Below are positions 1 to 7,811 of a stretch of DNA of 11,232 nt, one piece after another. A program made the position numbers and the translations under genes. Numbering within the stretch: the first letter of the stretch is position 1; each line of letters starts with the position of its first letter. Source of the stretch: Candidatus Methanomethylophilaceae archaeon (GTDB lineage Archaea > Thermoplasmatota > Thermoplasmata > Methanomassiliicoccales > Methanomethylophilaceae). The notes below the pieces were generated by a model that was given only the letters and a program-made list of their open reading frames with translations, was not told where the DNA came from and did not search any database. Location of the stretch: assembly GCA_023230065.1 (NCBI GenBank), contig JALNYB010000035.1:1-11232 (forward strand), in the 5' to 3' direction.

Positions 1-569
1 ATCTTGCATACATGGGCATGTTCTACCTCTTGCCATTCTACATGAATATCTGTATGGGCTTCTCTGCATCCGCAAGCGGATTCTGGTTATTCTTACCTTC
101 TCTTATCACTCTTGTGTTCTGCATCCCAATATCTAGATGGTCAGACCGCACAGAGAGGAGATCCTTCTCGGTGATGGCTTGCATATTCGTAACTACATCT
201 TGTGCCACAATGGCATTGATGTGTCGTGAAAGCGCAATCATTCCTCTAGCACTGACCACAGTTACGATGGGACTTTATTGGACATTCTGCGGTGGACCAA
301 TGGCAAGCCGCATTGTTGAAAACGTCGCAGACGAAAGCCGTGAGATGGGCTCATCTCTGATGAATGAGACCTTCTACCTAGGTGGAACGATCGGTACTGC
401 ATTATTTGCTATGATGTTCACGATGGGTGCACATTCGGGGAACATCAATTTCGTGGATATCACACCTGATGTGTTCCTGAACGGTTTCCAATTCTCCGCA
501 ACAATCGGTACGATCATTTGTATAATTGCAGTAATACTTTCATATATTGTGGATGAGAAGAAAACTTAA
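1..569 (+). CDS. MFS drug:H+ antiporter (DHA2-like), 3' part only
   Basis: This is the C-terminal 188 residues of a major facilitator superfamily exporter. The frame is open to the left edge (codons from base 3), so the ATG at 12 is probably an internal methionine and the gene begins outside the window. Visible features are several strongly hydrophobic segments, a loop ISRWSDRTERR that resembles the MFS motif A cytoplasmic loop (G-x-x-x-D-R-x-x-R), and the segment GSSLMNETFYLGGTIGTAL, which matches the late-helix G-S-S-x-x-N...GGxxGxA pattern of 14-TM DHA2 transporters. The tail is short and charged (DEKKT). DHA2 members export drugs or other amphipathic compounds from the cytoplasm using the proton gradient; the substrate here cannot be told. 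The stop lies only 2 bp from the stop of the convergent zinc-ribbon gene. Family call is firm, subfamily fairly firm. Confidence 0.85.
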   Translation, partial: LAYMGMFYLLPFYMNICMGFSASASGFWLFLPSLITLVFCIPISRWSDRTERRSFSVMACIFVTTSCATMALMCRESAIIPLALTTVTMGLYWTFCGGPMASRIVENVADESREMGSSLMNETFYLGGTIGTALFAMMFTMGAHSGNINFVDITPDVFLNGFQFSATIGTIICIIAVILSYIVDEKKT

Positions 570-571
570 TA

Positions 572-1084
572 TCATAATTTGAGACACTCTGTTATACGAT
601 AATCCAGACACTCGTATTCATCCGGTTCACCCATTGACTGGATCTCTCCGCATTTGTTGCATCTGAATCTTTTGGGTACCGCGCCGTTATCTCTGATATA
701 CGCTTCGGCCAATCTCATCTTTCCACCGCATGCAGGACATTTGTAATGAGGATAGAATCTTTCTCCGTTTCTGTTCTTGAGTGAAAAGAAGAAGTATGAT
801 TCTGTCAATTGGCACTCTGTGCATATGAAGTCGTCGTGCTTGTAAAGGTATTTATTTGGAAACTCATCGCATTGAGGGATGAAATTATATGCTGCTTCAA
901 CGACATCATCATCCAATACCAACAATCTCAAAGCTTCCTGCGAATCCCGGCGAACATATTTGTCCGTTCCCCAATTCTCAGGTATCTTAAACACTCTTCC
1001 GGTGTCGTAATTCAATGCCGTACCGTATAGGAAATCGTGATTTTCTCCACACTTATTACAGAAATAACGAGAACGAAGTACCAT
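572..1084 (-). CDS. Unrecognised multi-zinc-ribbon protein (170 aa)
   Basis: I do not recognise this protein. It carries four CxxC knuckles, at residues 9-12 (CNKC), 88-91 (CTEC), 116-119 (CPAC) and 142-145 (CNKC), which could build two zinc ribbons: one pairing the N-terminal knuckle with another, one formed by the 116/142 pair. Extra cysteines are at 72, 159 and 167. Between the first and second knuckle lies a mixed segment rich in Asp/Glu and aromatic residues. There is no signal peptide or membrane segment, so it should be cytoplasmic. The start ATG is 4 nt after the stop codon-containing end of the upstream thioesterase gene on the same strand, so the two are very likely co-transcribed and may be translationally coupled. 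A nucleic-acid-binding or metal-sensing role is possible for such proteins, but nothing here shows it. It has no catalytic motif I can see. Confidence 0.7.
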   Translation of the reverse strand: MVLRSRYFCNKCGENHDFLYGTALNYDTGRVFKIPENWGTDKYVRRDSQEALRLLVLDDDVVEAAYNFIPQCDEFPNKYLYKHDDFICTECQLTESYFFFSLKNRNGERFYPHYKCPACGGKMRLAEAYIRDNGAVPKRFRCNKCGEIQSMGEPDEYECLDYRITECLKL

Positions 1085-1088
1085 ATTA

Positions 1089-1475
1089 TCAACTCAATTT
1101 ACTCTTGGCCTTTCCCATGAACTTCTCATTTTTGACAATGAATCTCTCATGAAAACCTGTACCTACCTCTCCTTTGGTATCTGTAACTTCAACCTTGAAT
1201 CTCAATCTGGATCTGTCAACCTCGATCAATTCGGTCTTACAAGTCACATCGATACCCACAGGAGACGCTGATGTATGTTTGATGTCCAAATATGTCCCGA
1301 CAGTACTCTCTTCTTCATGAAGTTCAGACCTCACACTTTCCAACGCTGTTTGTTCGATCAATTGTATCATTGCAGGTGTTGCATAAACAGGAAGCTCTCC
1401 ACTTCCCAAAGCTTTTGCAGTATTTTCGCCGGTGACCTTAACGGTCTTTTGATTTGTGATCCCTGCCGAAACCAT
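1089..1475 (-). CDS. FlK-like hotdog-fold acyl-CoA thioesterase
   Basis: The 128-residue protein has the length and signature of the fluoroacetyl-CoA thioesterase (FlK) family of hotdog thioesterases. Visible are the N-terminal ENTAKALGSGELPVYATPAM block, then IEQTALES and VGTYLDIKHTSASPVG. The catalytic triad known from FlK (Thr, Glu, His) would correspond to T33, E41 and H67 here. Such proteins hydrolyse acyl-CoA thioesters as dimers in the cytoplasm; most archaeal and bacterial relatives have unknown substrates, so fluoroacetyl-CoA should not be assumed. The ATG at 1475 is the first in frame after the intergenic region; a GAGGG stretch just upstream is a poor RBS, and a TTAAA element about 26 nt upstream would fit a leaderless or short-leader transcript. 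It is the first gene of a two-gene minus-strand unit with the zinc-ribbon protein. Confidence 0.8.
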   Translation of the reverse strand: MVSAGITNQKTVKVTGENTAKALGSGELPVYATPAMIQLIEQTALESVRSELHEEESTVGTYLDIKHTSASPVGIDVTCKTELIEVDRSRLRFKVEVTDTKGEVGTGFHERFIVKNEKFMGKAKSKLS

Positions 1476-1580
1476 AACCCTCTACCATCCTATGTACGTT
1501 TAATGCTCTCGGTCCGACTCCGTGTAATAGGTTCCCGCGCACAGGATACGTTATTATCTAAAGGAGGCGATTAAGGGCCG
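1476..1580. promoter_or_regulatory. Divergent intergenic region with weak promoter elements
   Basis: This 105-bp gap separates the minus-strand thioesterase unit from the plus-strand helicase gene and must hold both promoters. The stretch TTTAAT/ATTAAA at about 1498-1504 sits 26 nt upstream of the thioesterase ATG and could be its TATA box on the minus strand; read on the plus strand it could serve the helicase with a long leader. TGTAATA near 1524-1530 is a second weak plus-strand candidate. The central part (about 1506-1550) is clearly more GC-rich than its surroundings. No RNA gene or long hairpin was recognised in it. Confidence 0.4.
1563..1571 (+). promoter_or_regulatory. Shine-Dalgarno of the helicase-nuclease gene
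   Basis: GGAGGCGAT differs by one base from GGAGGTGAT, the full complement of the 16S rRNA 3' tail. Its GGAGG core ends 13 nt before the ATG at 1581, which is longer than usual. An in-frame TAA at 1572-1574 rules out any earlier start, so the ATG at 1581 is the most upstream start possible. Confidence 0.7.
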
Positions 1581-4500
1581 ATGGGACTAGAAGACGATAT
1601 CTATTCGGAATTACTCGAATTGAGAGACACAATTCGTGAGAATCGTACATATTCTAATGGCAGACTGCCTGTTGTGTGTTCTGATGAGGCATTACACGAA
1701 ATGGCGCAGCGGATTCCTACAAAAGCCGAGGACTTCTCTGCCATAGTGGGTATCGGACAGAGATTTGTGGAATTATATGGTGATGATTTCCTTACAGTCA
1801 CCAAAAAATATGCAATAACTGTTGCCAGGGGCTCCAATATGGATAGTAATATTGCCCAAACCCTCAGAGAACTTGAGAAAAAACTCATCAACATCAGTAG
1901 GAACAATCGTCTTCTGTTCCAACCTAAGATCTACAGGAAAAACGCTTTCGATCTTTTATCTGTTCCGAATATCGACATCATGGGCCTGATATTCGGAAAT
2001 AAACGCTCAATCAAACTCTGTGACTCTACCAAAAGTCAAGATGATCTTAGAAGATTCAAACAACTGACTGATATCTACAGAGAGGTTAACAGAGACTTGA
2101 GGGATAAGGGACAATATGATCTGTATATCGCATATCCTTTTGTTGAAGGGAAACTTCCCGGAGAAGACTTCGATGTCCGTGCTCCGTTGGCGTTATTTCC
2201 AGCCATCATGGAGAAGGATGCAAAATCGGTAACACTTTCGATGGACAACTCGAGAGATGTCATCTACAACAACTCTCTCATAACCGCATTCATAAAATTC
2301 AGCAAAAAGAACCGCCTTCTCCCCAATAACGTACTCGAGGATTATTCCGGCGAGTCATTCATTGCCGACCTAATAAAATTCTATGAAGAACAAGGACTCC
2401 AGATCAAATGCTCATACGGCAACCCAGTCCCATTCATCGATTACAAAGTAGGCGAATTCCCCAAATATCTTCCGGGCGACCTGAATATGACTCAGAATGT
2501 GGTCCTAGGAAAATATCCTACCTATTCGAGCAGCATACAGAAAGACTTCGATGATCTGCTTGCAGGAAACGAGATCAATGGTATCCTAGAGGATCTGGTC
2601 AAGGATCTTAATATCGGTGATTTCCTCTCAGATCTCCCTGATCCGTTATCAGGCGAGGAACTCAAGAGCAGAGGATTGGAAGCTTCGGAGGTCAACATAA
2701 CATATATCAACTCGCTCAACAGCGCACAGGAAAATGTTCTTACAGCTGTGAACCGTGATGACAAACTCGTCATTCAGGGACCCCCGGGAACAGGCAAATC
2801 ACAGGTCATAACAGGACTCATAACCTCTGCCGTAACAAGCGGAAAGACAGTCCTAATGGTGTCCGAAAAGAAAACAGCATTGGATGTTGTTTACTCCAGA
2901 TTGGGTAGCCTTTCCAAATACTGCATGATGATCGATGACGTGGGTAATAAAGATCAATTCTACCAACAGTTGTCACACATGCTTGATATCAATCATCCAA
3001 AAACTGGTGCGGATCTCTTACCGTTATCGGAAAGTATCGATAAAGATGTCGCTGTCCTGTCTAACATCGCAGAAAAAATGTATAGTCCAGGAGAATTCGG
3101 TATTGAACCTTACAAACTATATTCCATGGACAGATGGCTCAATATCAATGATAAAGCCCAATTCGAAGAATACAAATCACTTAGAGATAAGATTGACCCC
3201 GCCCTTCTCGAATTGAAATACAACAGTGTAAAAGAACTTCACAGAGAATATGGTGACAGCACTCTGGCCAATAATTTTGAGGATTACTGCGACTGCCTTG
3301 ATAAAACCCCGTGGTTGGGATTGATGAAAACCGATCTCTCCGAATACAACATAGGAGAGATGAAAGCCGATCTCATGGACCTAGAAAACCAAATGTTAGA
3401 TTGGAAGGGCAAAGGATTCCTTGCGAGATTATTCTCAAAAGGAAAAGTCACTCGCGAAGCCACTCTGATGCTGGACAAGTATTTCAACAAATATACCGAC
3501 CGCACGATCTCCAATGTGCTTGATGATCCTAAGAAGATATTCGACGGACTGGACGATTATGAGATGTTTTCTGCCAGAACCACAGTATACAACAAACTGA
3601 ACGACAGCGAACGTCTCTACGGTCACAATCTACTGAATATATCTAAAACATCCAAAACCTCATTCGTTCAAAGCAACGACGACATCTACAAATTCATCCT
3701 AAATTCACATCTTCAGAAATTCGATGCCGCCAACAAGGCATTGCTACAAGAGATACAGGACTTCGACAGCATCATTGCTGACATGGACCGCAAGATCCAA
3801 GAAAAAAAGATTCTAACGCGTGACAAGGTCGAAGAGACCCTTCAGGAAAATCTAAGATACATCTCCGAATCCAAAAGACGCGGAGATATCAACCGTATCA
3901 TTGAGAACAAACGTAAATGGAGCCTTAATAAATTCCTCAACCGCTACAGTTACGAACTATTCAAAGGCGTGAAGGTCTGGCTTCTAACGCCTGAAGTAGT
4001 GTCTGAGATAATGCCTTTGGAAATGGGATTGTTCGACCTTCTCATATTCGATGAAGCCTCTCAGATGTATGTCGAAAAAGGCATCCCGTCTATCTACCGT
4101 GCAAAGAAAGTGGTCATCGCCGGAGACCATAAACAGTTGCGTCCGTCGAGTCTCGGTACCGGCCGCATGGAATACGGCAATGACGATGATGAGACTGGAG
4201 AAGACGACGAAGTATCTGCAGCATTAGAGGAAGAAAGTTTATTGGACCTCGCAAGAGCACGTTACGACAACATACTCCTAAATTTCCATTACAGATCCAA
4301 ATACGAAGAACTGATAGCATTTTCCAACTATGCATTCTACGGCGGAAGACTGTACGTCTCACCAAATGTAATACAACCTGAAAGACCTCCTATCGAAGTC
4401 CATAAGGTCACTGGTCTCTGGGAAAATAAGGCCAACATAGCAGAAGCACAGGAAATTGTAAACCTTCTCAAAGAATTCTTCATTACAAGAAAAGATAACG

Positions 4501-5315
4501 AAACAGTGGGAATAATCACATTCAACGTCTCACAGAGAGATCTGATCAACGACCTTATCGATGAGGAATCTGTAAAAGACCCGACGTTCGGAAAAACTGT
4601 CAATAATGAGATAAAACGTTTCGATAACGGAGAAGATGTCGGTTTCTTCATCAAAAATATAGAGAGTGTGCAAGGAGATGAACGTGATGTCATCATGTTC
4701 TCTATCGGATACGCAAAGAACAAAGATGGTAGATTGATGCAAAGATTTGGATGGCTTAACAATCGTGGCGGAGAAAACCGTCTAAATGTCGCTATCAGCC
4801 GTGCAAAAAAGAAAATCCACATCGTCACATCCTTCGAACCCGAAGAACTCGACGTTGAAAACGCAAAGAATGACGGCCCGAGAATATTGAAGAAATATCT
4901 CCAATATGCTGATGCCATCAGCCAAGATCACAAAGAACTTGCAAAGAGTATCCTTGATTCATTCAGCAACGAAAGATGGAGATCCGAAACCATAGTGGCA
5001 GGAGATTCTCCTATTGTAGAGCGCGTCTACAATGCACTTGTAAGAAAAGGATACACTGTCGAAAAGAACGTTGGTATCGGCGGATATCAGATAGATCTCG
5101 CTATAAAACAAAACGAAAGATTCATCTTAGGCATCGAATGCGATGATCACATCTATGATATGTCGAGTTCCACAAGAGAAAGAGATTATCACAGACAAAA
5201 ATATCTAGAATCCAGGGGTTGGCATATTCACAGAGTATGGACTCCCGGAATGTGGAAGGACTCTGAACACGAAATAGACAAGATCGTCAAAACTATAGAG
5301 CGTCATCAGAAGTAA
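1581..5315 (+). CDS. DUF4011-type SF1 helicase fused to Vsr/MTES_1575-like nuclease
   Basis: A 1244-residue superfamily 1 helicase-nuclease. The N-terminal part has a DUF4011-like helical signature (LEKKLINISRNNRLL, residues 98-112; relatives read L-x-D-L-S-x-R-N-R-L-L). Helicase motifs follow in order: Q-motif Gln383 (NSAQENVL), Walker A GPPGTGKS 400-407, Walker B DEAS 824-827, motif III GDHKQL 848-853, an acidic loop 868-885, HYRS 903-906, SVQGDERD 1029-1036, and motif VI NRLNVAISRAK 1066-1076. The last 100 residues (from 1143) look like the MTES_1575/Vsr-type PD-(D/E)xK fold: IDLAI with D1172, then E1186-C-D1188, then SRGWHIHRVW. All ATPase motifs look intact. Large relatives run to about 1700-2000 residues, so this is a compact form. 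Proteins of this architecture are widely found near restriction and other defence genes; here it stands alone. DNA or RNA target and trigger are unknown. Domain calls are firm; the defence role is an inference. Confidence 0.9.
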   Translation: MGLEDDIYSELLELRDTIRENRTYSNGRLPVVCSDEALHEMAQRIPTKAEDFSAIVGIGQRFVELYGDDFLTVTKKYAITVARGSNMDSNIAQTLRELEKKLINISRNNRLLFQPKIYRKNAFDLLSVPNIDIMGLIFGNKRSIKLCDSTKSQDDLRRFKQLTDIYREVNRDLRDKGQYDLYIAYPFVEGKLPGEDFDVRAPLALFPAIMEKDAKSVTLSMDNSRDVIYNNSLITAFIKFSKKNRLLPNNVLEDYSGESFIADLIKFYEEQGLQIKCSYGNPVPFIDYKVGEFPKYLPGDLNMTQNVVLGKYPTYSSSIQKDFDDLLAGNEINGILEDLVKDLNIGDFLSDLPDPLSGEELKSRGLEASEVNITYINSLNSAQENVLTAVNRDDKLVIQGPPGTGKSQVITGLITSAVTSGKTVLMVSEKKTALDVVYSRLGSLSKYCMMIDDVGNKDQFYQQLSHMLDINHPKTGADLLPLSESIDKDVAVLSNIAEKMYSPGEFGIEPYKLYSMDRWLNINDKAQFEEYKSLRDKIDPALLELKYNSVKELHREYGDSTLANNFEDYCDCLDKTPWLGLMKTDLSEYNIGEMKADLMDLENQMLDWKGKGFLARLFSKGKVTREATLMLDKYFNKYTDRTISNVLDDPKKIFDGLDDYEMFSARTTVYNKLNDSERLYGHNLLNISKTSKTSFVQSNDDIYKFILNSHLQKFDAANKALLQEIQDFDSIIADMDRKIQEKKILTRDKVEETLQENLRYISESKRRGDINRIIENKRKWSLNKFLNRYSYELFKGVKVWLLTPEVVSEIMPLEMGLFDLLIFDEASQMYVEKGIPSIYRAKKVVIAGDHKQLRPSSLGTGRMEYGNDDDETGEDDEVSAALEEESLLDLARARYDNILLNFHYRSKYEELIAFSNYAFYGGRLYVSPNVIQPERPPIEVHKVTGLWENKANIAEAQEIVNLLKEFFITRKDNETVGIITFNVSQRDLINDLIDEESVKDPTFGKTVNNEIKRFDNGEDVGFFIKNIESVQGDERDVIMFSIGYAKNKDGRLMQRFGWLNNRGGENRLNVAISRAKKKIHIVTSFEPEELDVENAKNDGPRILKKYLQYADAISQDHKELAKSILDSFSNERWRSETIVAGDSPIVERVYNALVRKGYTVEKNVGIGGYQIDLAIKQNERFILGIECDDHIYDMSSSTRERDYHRQKYLESRGWHIHRVWTPGMWKDSEHEIDKIVKTIERHQK

Positions 5316-5327
5316 GACGGTAATCAA

Positions 5328-5335
5328 TATAATAT
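5328..5335 (+). promoter_or_regulatory. Probable TATA box for copZ-copA
   Basis: TATAATAT lies in the 39-bp gap after the helicase stop, centred about 24 nt before the copZ ATG at 5355. No convincing Shine-Dalgarno precedes that ATG, so a leaderless transcript starting at or near the ATG fits. This would make the copper genes transcriptionally independent of the helicase gene. Confidence 0.5.
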
Positions 5336-5354
5336 GAGTAAATGATTCGTTATC

Positions 5355-5576
5355 ATGTCTAAAATCACACTGAAAATTGAAGGTATGTCTTGTGGAATGT
5401 GCGTTGATAACGTCACAAAAGCGATAAGTACCGTAAAAGGCGTCTCAGATGTCAAAGTAGATTTAAAAAAAGGAACTGCTACCATCATCTGCGAAGACGA
5501 TGTTACGAATGAAGATCTTATCAAAGCAGTCATAGATGCGGGATTCACTGCCAAAGTAAAACATGGTCTTTTTTGA
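5355..5576 (+). CDS. copZ: CopZ-like HMA copper chaperone
   Basis: This 73-residue protein is a single heavy-metal-associated (HMA) domain. The metal-binding loop GMSCGMC has Cys13 and Cys16 as the Cu(I) ligands, and the rest follows the beta-alpha-beta-beta-alpha-beta pattern (KGVSDVKVDLKKGTATI, then EDLIKAVIDAGFTAKV). Such proteins carry Cu(I) in the cytoplasm and hand it to the P-type ATPase. The following gene is exactly such an ATPase, with its start 6 nt after this stop, so the two form an operon. The length is normal for the family (65-75 residues). No DNA-binding or TRASH domain is attached. The start ATG at 5355 fits the HMA domain beginning at residue 3; a nearby ATG at 5334 opens only a four-codon frame ending in TGA. 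HMA domain call is very firm; copper rather than another soft metal is inferred from the partner. Confidence 0.9.
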   Translation: MSKITLKIEGMSCGMCVDNVTKAISTVKGVSDVKVDLKKGTATIICEDDVTNEDLIKAVIDAGFTAKVKHGLF

Positions 5577-5582
5577 AGGTGA
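5576..5582 (+). promoter_or_regulatory. Shine-Dalgarno at the copZ/copA junction
   Basis: AAGGTGA overlaps the last base of the copZ stop and touches the ATG at 5583. That spacing is too short for normal use of this ATG; the in-frame GTG (5586) or TTG (5589) right after it has better spacing. The protein would lose only one or two residues. Confidence 0.55.
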
Positions 5583-7811
5583 ATGGTGTTGGAACAGGTC
5601 ACCCTGAGGATAGGCGGTATGTCGTGTGCTGCCTGCGCCAGTACCATAGAAAAATCATTAAGTTCAGCCAAAGGCGTAAAAACAGGTACCGCTAACTTCG
5701 GCAACAACACTGCCAATATAATCTTCGACGAGACCGTCACCAATTTGGAACAGATCATCAAGATCATAGAAAAAGCAGGATACACGGTCATCCGCGGAGA
5801 CGCTGAGGAAGCAGACAGGAAAACTGCACTCAGCATGAAAATAAATGTCATAATCTCAGCGATCTTCACTATACCTTTGAGCGTATACGCTATGGGACAT
5901 ATGATCGGCCTTGATGTTCCATTTCATAACGACCTGTTCGTGTTCACTCTTATCCAACTGCTGCTCTGTATACCTGTTATGATTGCTGGAAGAGGATTCT
6001 ACATCCGGGGAATACCTGCTTTGATCAATCTTCGCCCCAATATGGATACTTTAGTAGCGTTGGGTACCGGAACTGCATTCATCTACAGCCTATACTGCTT
6101 TTCTATGGTGATACAGGGTGAGGGGTCATATGCTATGTCGGTGGCCTTCGATTCTGCCGCCATGATCATAACCTTGGTCGGATTGGGAAAATACCTTGAG
6201 TCTAGATCGAAAGTGAAAACAAACAACGCTGTGAGAGGATTACTTGATCTTACTCCTACTGAAGCAACCGTCATCAGAAATGAAAAGGAGATCAAGATAC
6301 CTACTGACGAACTAATTATCGGTGATATCGTCATAATTAAACCCGGAGAAAAGATTCCTGCAGATGGAATCGTGACCGACGGAGAATCGTATGTCAACGA
6401 ATCCATGCTTACAGGAGAGAGCATACCCGCACACAGAAAACTCAGAGATACTGTATACAACGGCACTGTGAATGGTACCGGAAGTTTTCGCATATCTGTA
6501 GAAAAAACTGGAAAGGATACCGTACTGTTTCAAATAATCAAGATGATCGAGACCGCACAGGGCACTAAAGCACCTGTTGCACGCATCGCAGACCGTGTCG
6601 CAGGAGTATTTGTACCTATTGTGATCCTTATCGCTATAACTTCCTGCTTGATATGGTTCTTCACAGGATCAAGCGTATCATTCTCACTTACCATTCTGAT
6701 ATCAGTACTGGTGATATCGTGTCCCTGCGCACTGGGATTGGCAACACCACTTGCCATAATCGTAGGTACAGGGAAGGGAGCCCAATACGGAATATTGTTC
6801 AAGACCGCATCGGCACTTGAAAGATCCGGAAAAATAGATGTGATGATATTGGATAAAACAGGAACCATTACCGAAGGTCATCCATCTGTATCAGATGTCA
6901 TTACATCCATGGAAAAGGACGAATTCCTAAGCTATGCTGCATCTGCTGAGAGCGACTCCGAACATCCGATAGGGATTGCTATCGTGGAATATGCGAAGAA
7001 TTCTGACATCGCAATCCCTGCTCACACATCGTTCGAATCACATACAGGGAGTGGAATAACCTGTTCCGTAAACGGTAAAAAGATAGCTGTCGGAAATCTT
7101 GAAATGATGTCTTCTCTAAATATCTCCCCAAGATATTCAGAAGAGACAAACAAGCTCTCATCCGAAGGAAAGACGTATGTTTACATATCTGTTGATAACG
7201 TCATCGCAGGACTCATTGCCGTAAAAGACCAGATCAGACCATCCAGCAAAAATGCTGTGAATATCCTTAAAAATATGAATATCGAAACTGTCATGGTTAC
7301 CGGCGATACAGAAGGAACCGCAAATGCGATAGCACACGAAGCAGGCATATCGAATGTACATTTCGGTGTTCTTCCTCAAGGAAAAACGGATATCATTAAA
7401 GAATTTCAAATAAAACAAAAAGATGTTGCAATGACGGGAGACGGCATAAATGATGCTCCAGCCCTTACTCAGGCAAATCTGGGTATCGCAGTCGGCACGG
7501 GAACCGATATAGCAATCAGCTCTGCAGACGTTGTCCTTATGAACAATGACGTCAGAAGCATACCTGCAACAATACAGATCGGAAAGGCAACACTCAAAAA
7601 TGTCAAAGAAAACTTATTCTTAGCCTTCTGCTACAATGCCGTATGCATACCTATCGCAGCAGGACTTCCGTATCTATTCGGTATCTCTGAGATCACAGAA
7701 ATGCCCATGCTTGCCGCGGCAGCCATGTCACTATCATCTATATCCGTGGTATCTAATGCACTCAGGCTCAGAAAATTCAAACCCGATGCACTTAAAACAC
7801 TCATCGAATAA
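5583..7811 (+). CDS. copA: Cu(I)-exporting P1B-1-type ATPase CopA
   Basis: A full-length 742-residue P-type ATPase that pumps Cu(I) out of the cytoplasm at the cost of ATP. One N-terminal HMA domain (about 4-70) has GMSCAAC with Cys15/Cys18. Then come paired membrane helices from about residue 85, the actuator TGES 277-280, the transmembrane copper site CPC 380-382, phosphorylation motif DKTGT 424-428 (Asp424), the P1B-specific His-Pro 461-462, and the hinge TGDGINDAP 618-626. The late helices carry Tyr684-Asn685 and Met715-Ser716 with SS 718-719, the residues that mark the Cu(I)/Ag(I) class P1B-1. Nothing is missing. It is co-transcribed with copZ 6 nt upstream. No CopY, CsoR or TRASH-domain regulator is in the window. 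The 3' end overlaps the convergent dph6 gene by 11 bp. The exact start (ATG 5583, GTG 5586 or TTG 5589) is open. Confidence 0.96.
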   Translation: MVLEQVTLRIGGMSCAACASTIEKSLSSAKGVKTGTANFGNNTANIIFDETVTNLEQIIKIIEKAGYTVIRGDAEEADRKTALSMKINVIISAIFTIPLSVYAMGHMIGLDVPFHNDLFVFTLIQLLLCIPVMIAGRGFYIRGIPALINLRPNMDTLVALGTGTAFIYSLYCFSMVIQGEGSYAMSVAFDSAAMIITLVGLGKYLESRSKVKTNNAVRGLLDLTPTEATVIRNEKEIKIPTDELIIGDIVIIKPGEKIPADGIVTDGESYVNESMLTGESIPAHRKLRDTVYNGTVNGTGSFRISVEKTGKDTVLFQIIKMIETAQGTKAPVARIADRVAGVFVPIVILIAITSCLIWFFTGSSVSFSLTILISVLVISCPCALGLATPLAIIVGTGKGAQYGILFKTASALERSGKIDVMILDKTGTITEGHPSVSDVITSMEKDEFLSYAASAESDSEHPIGIAIVEYAKNSDIAIPAHTSFESHTGSGITCSVNGKKIAVGNLEMMSSLNISPRYSEETNKLSSEGKTYVYISVDNVIAGLIAVKDQIRPSSKNAVNILKNMNIETVMVTGDTEGTANAIAHEAGISNVHFGVLPQGKTDIIKEFQIKQKDVAMTGDGINDAPALTQANLGIAVGTGTDIAISSADVVLMNNDVRSIPATIQIGKATLKNVKENLFLAFCYNAVCIPIAAGLPYLFGISEITEMPMLAAAAMSLSSISVVSNALRLRKFKPDALKTLIE

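Noticed and set aside
809..1030. Plus-strand open frame within the zinc-ribbon gene
   Set aside because: The minus-strand frame has four regularly formed CxxC knuckles and operon spacing; the plus frame has neither motif nor ribosome binding site.
1500..1560. tRNA or small RNA in the GC-rich part of the divergent gap
   Set aside because: A GGTTC-like string is present, but no acceptor stem, anticodon arm or paired T-arm could be drawn.
4337..4918. 193-codon open frame antisense to the helicase
   Set aside because: It lies entirely opposite intact helicase motifs, is low in recognisable features and rich in Ser/Phe/Leu as expected from antisense reading.
5334..5345. Four-codon frame ATG...TGA before copZ as a leader peptide
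   Set aside because: It is too short, has no ribosome binding site and lies in the region expected to be between the TATA box and the transcript start.
5324..5869. 181-codon antisense frame across copZ and the copA start
   Set aside because: It covers two well-identified metal-binding domains on the other strand and shows no motif of its own.
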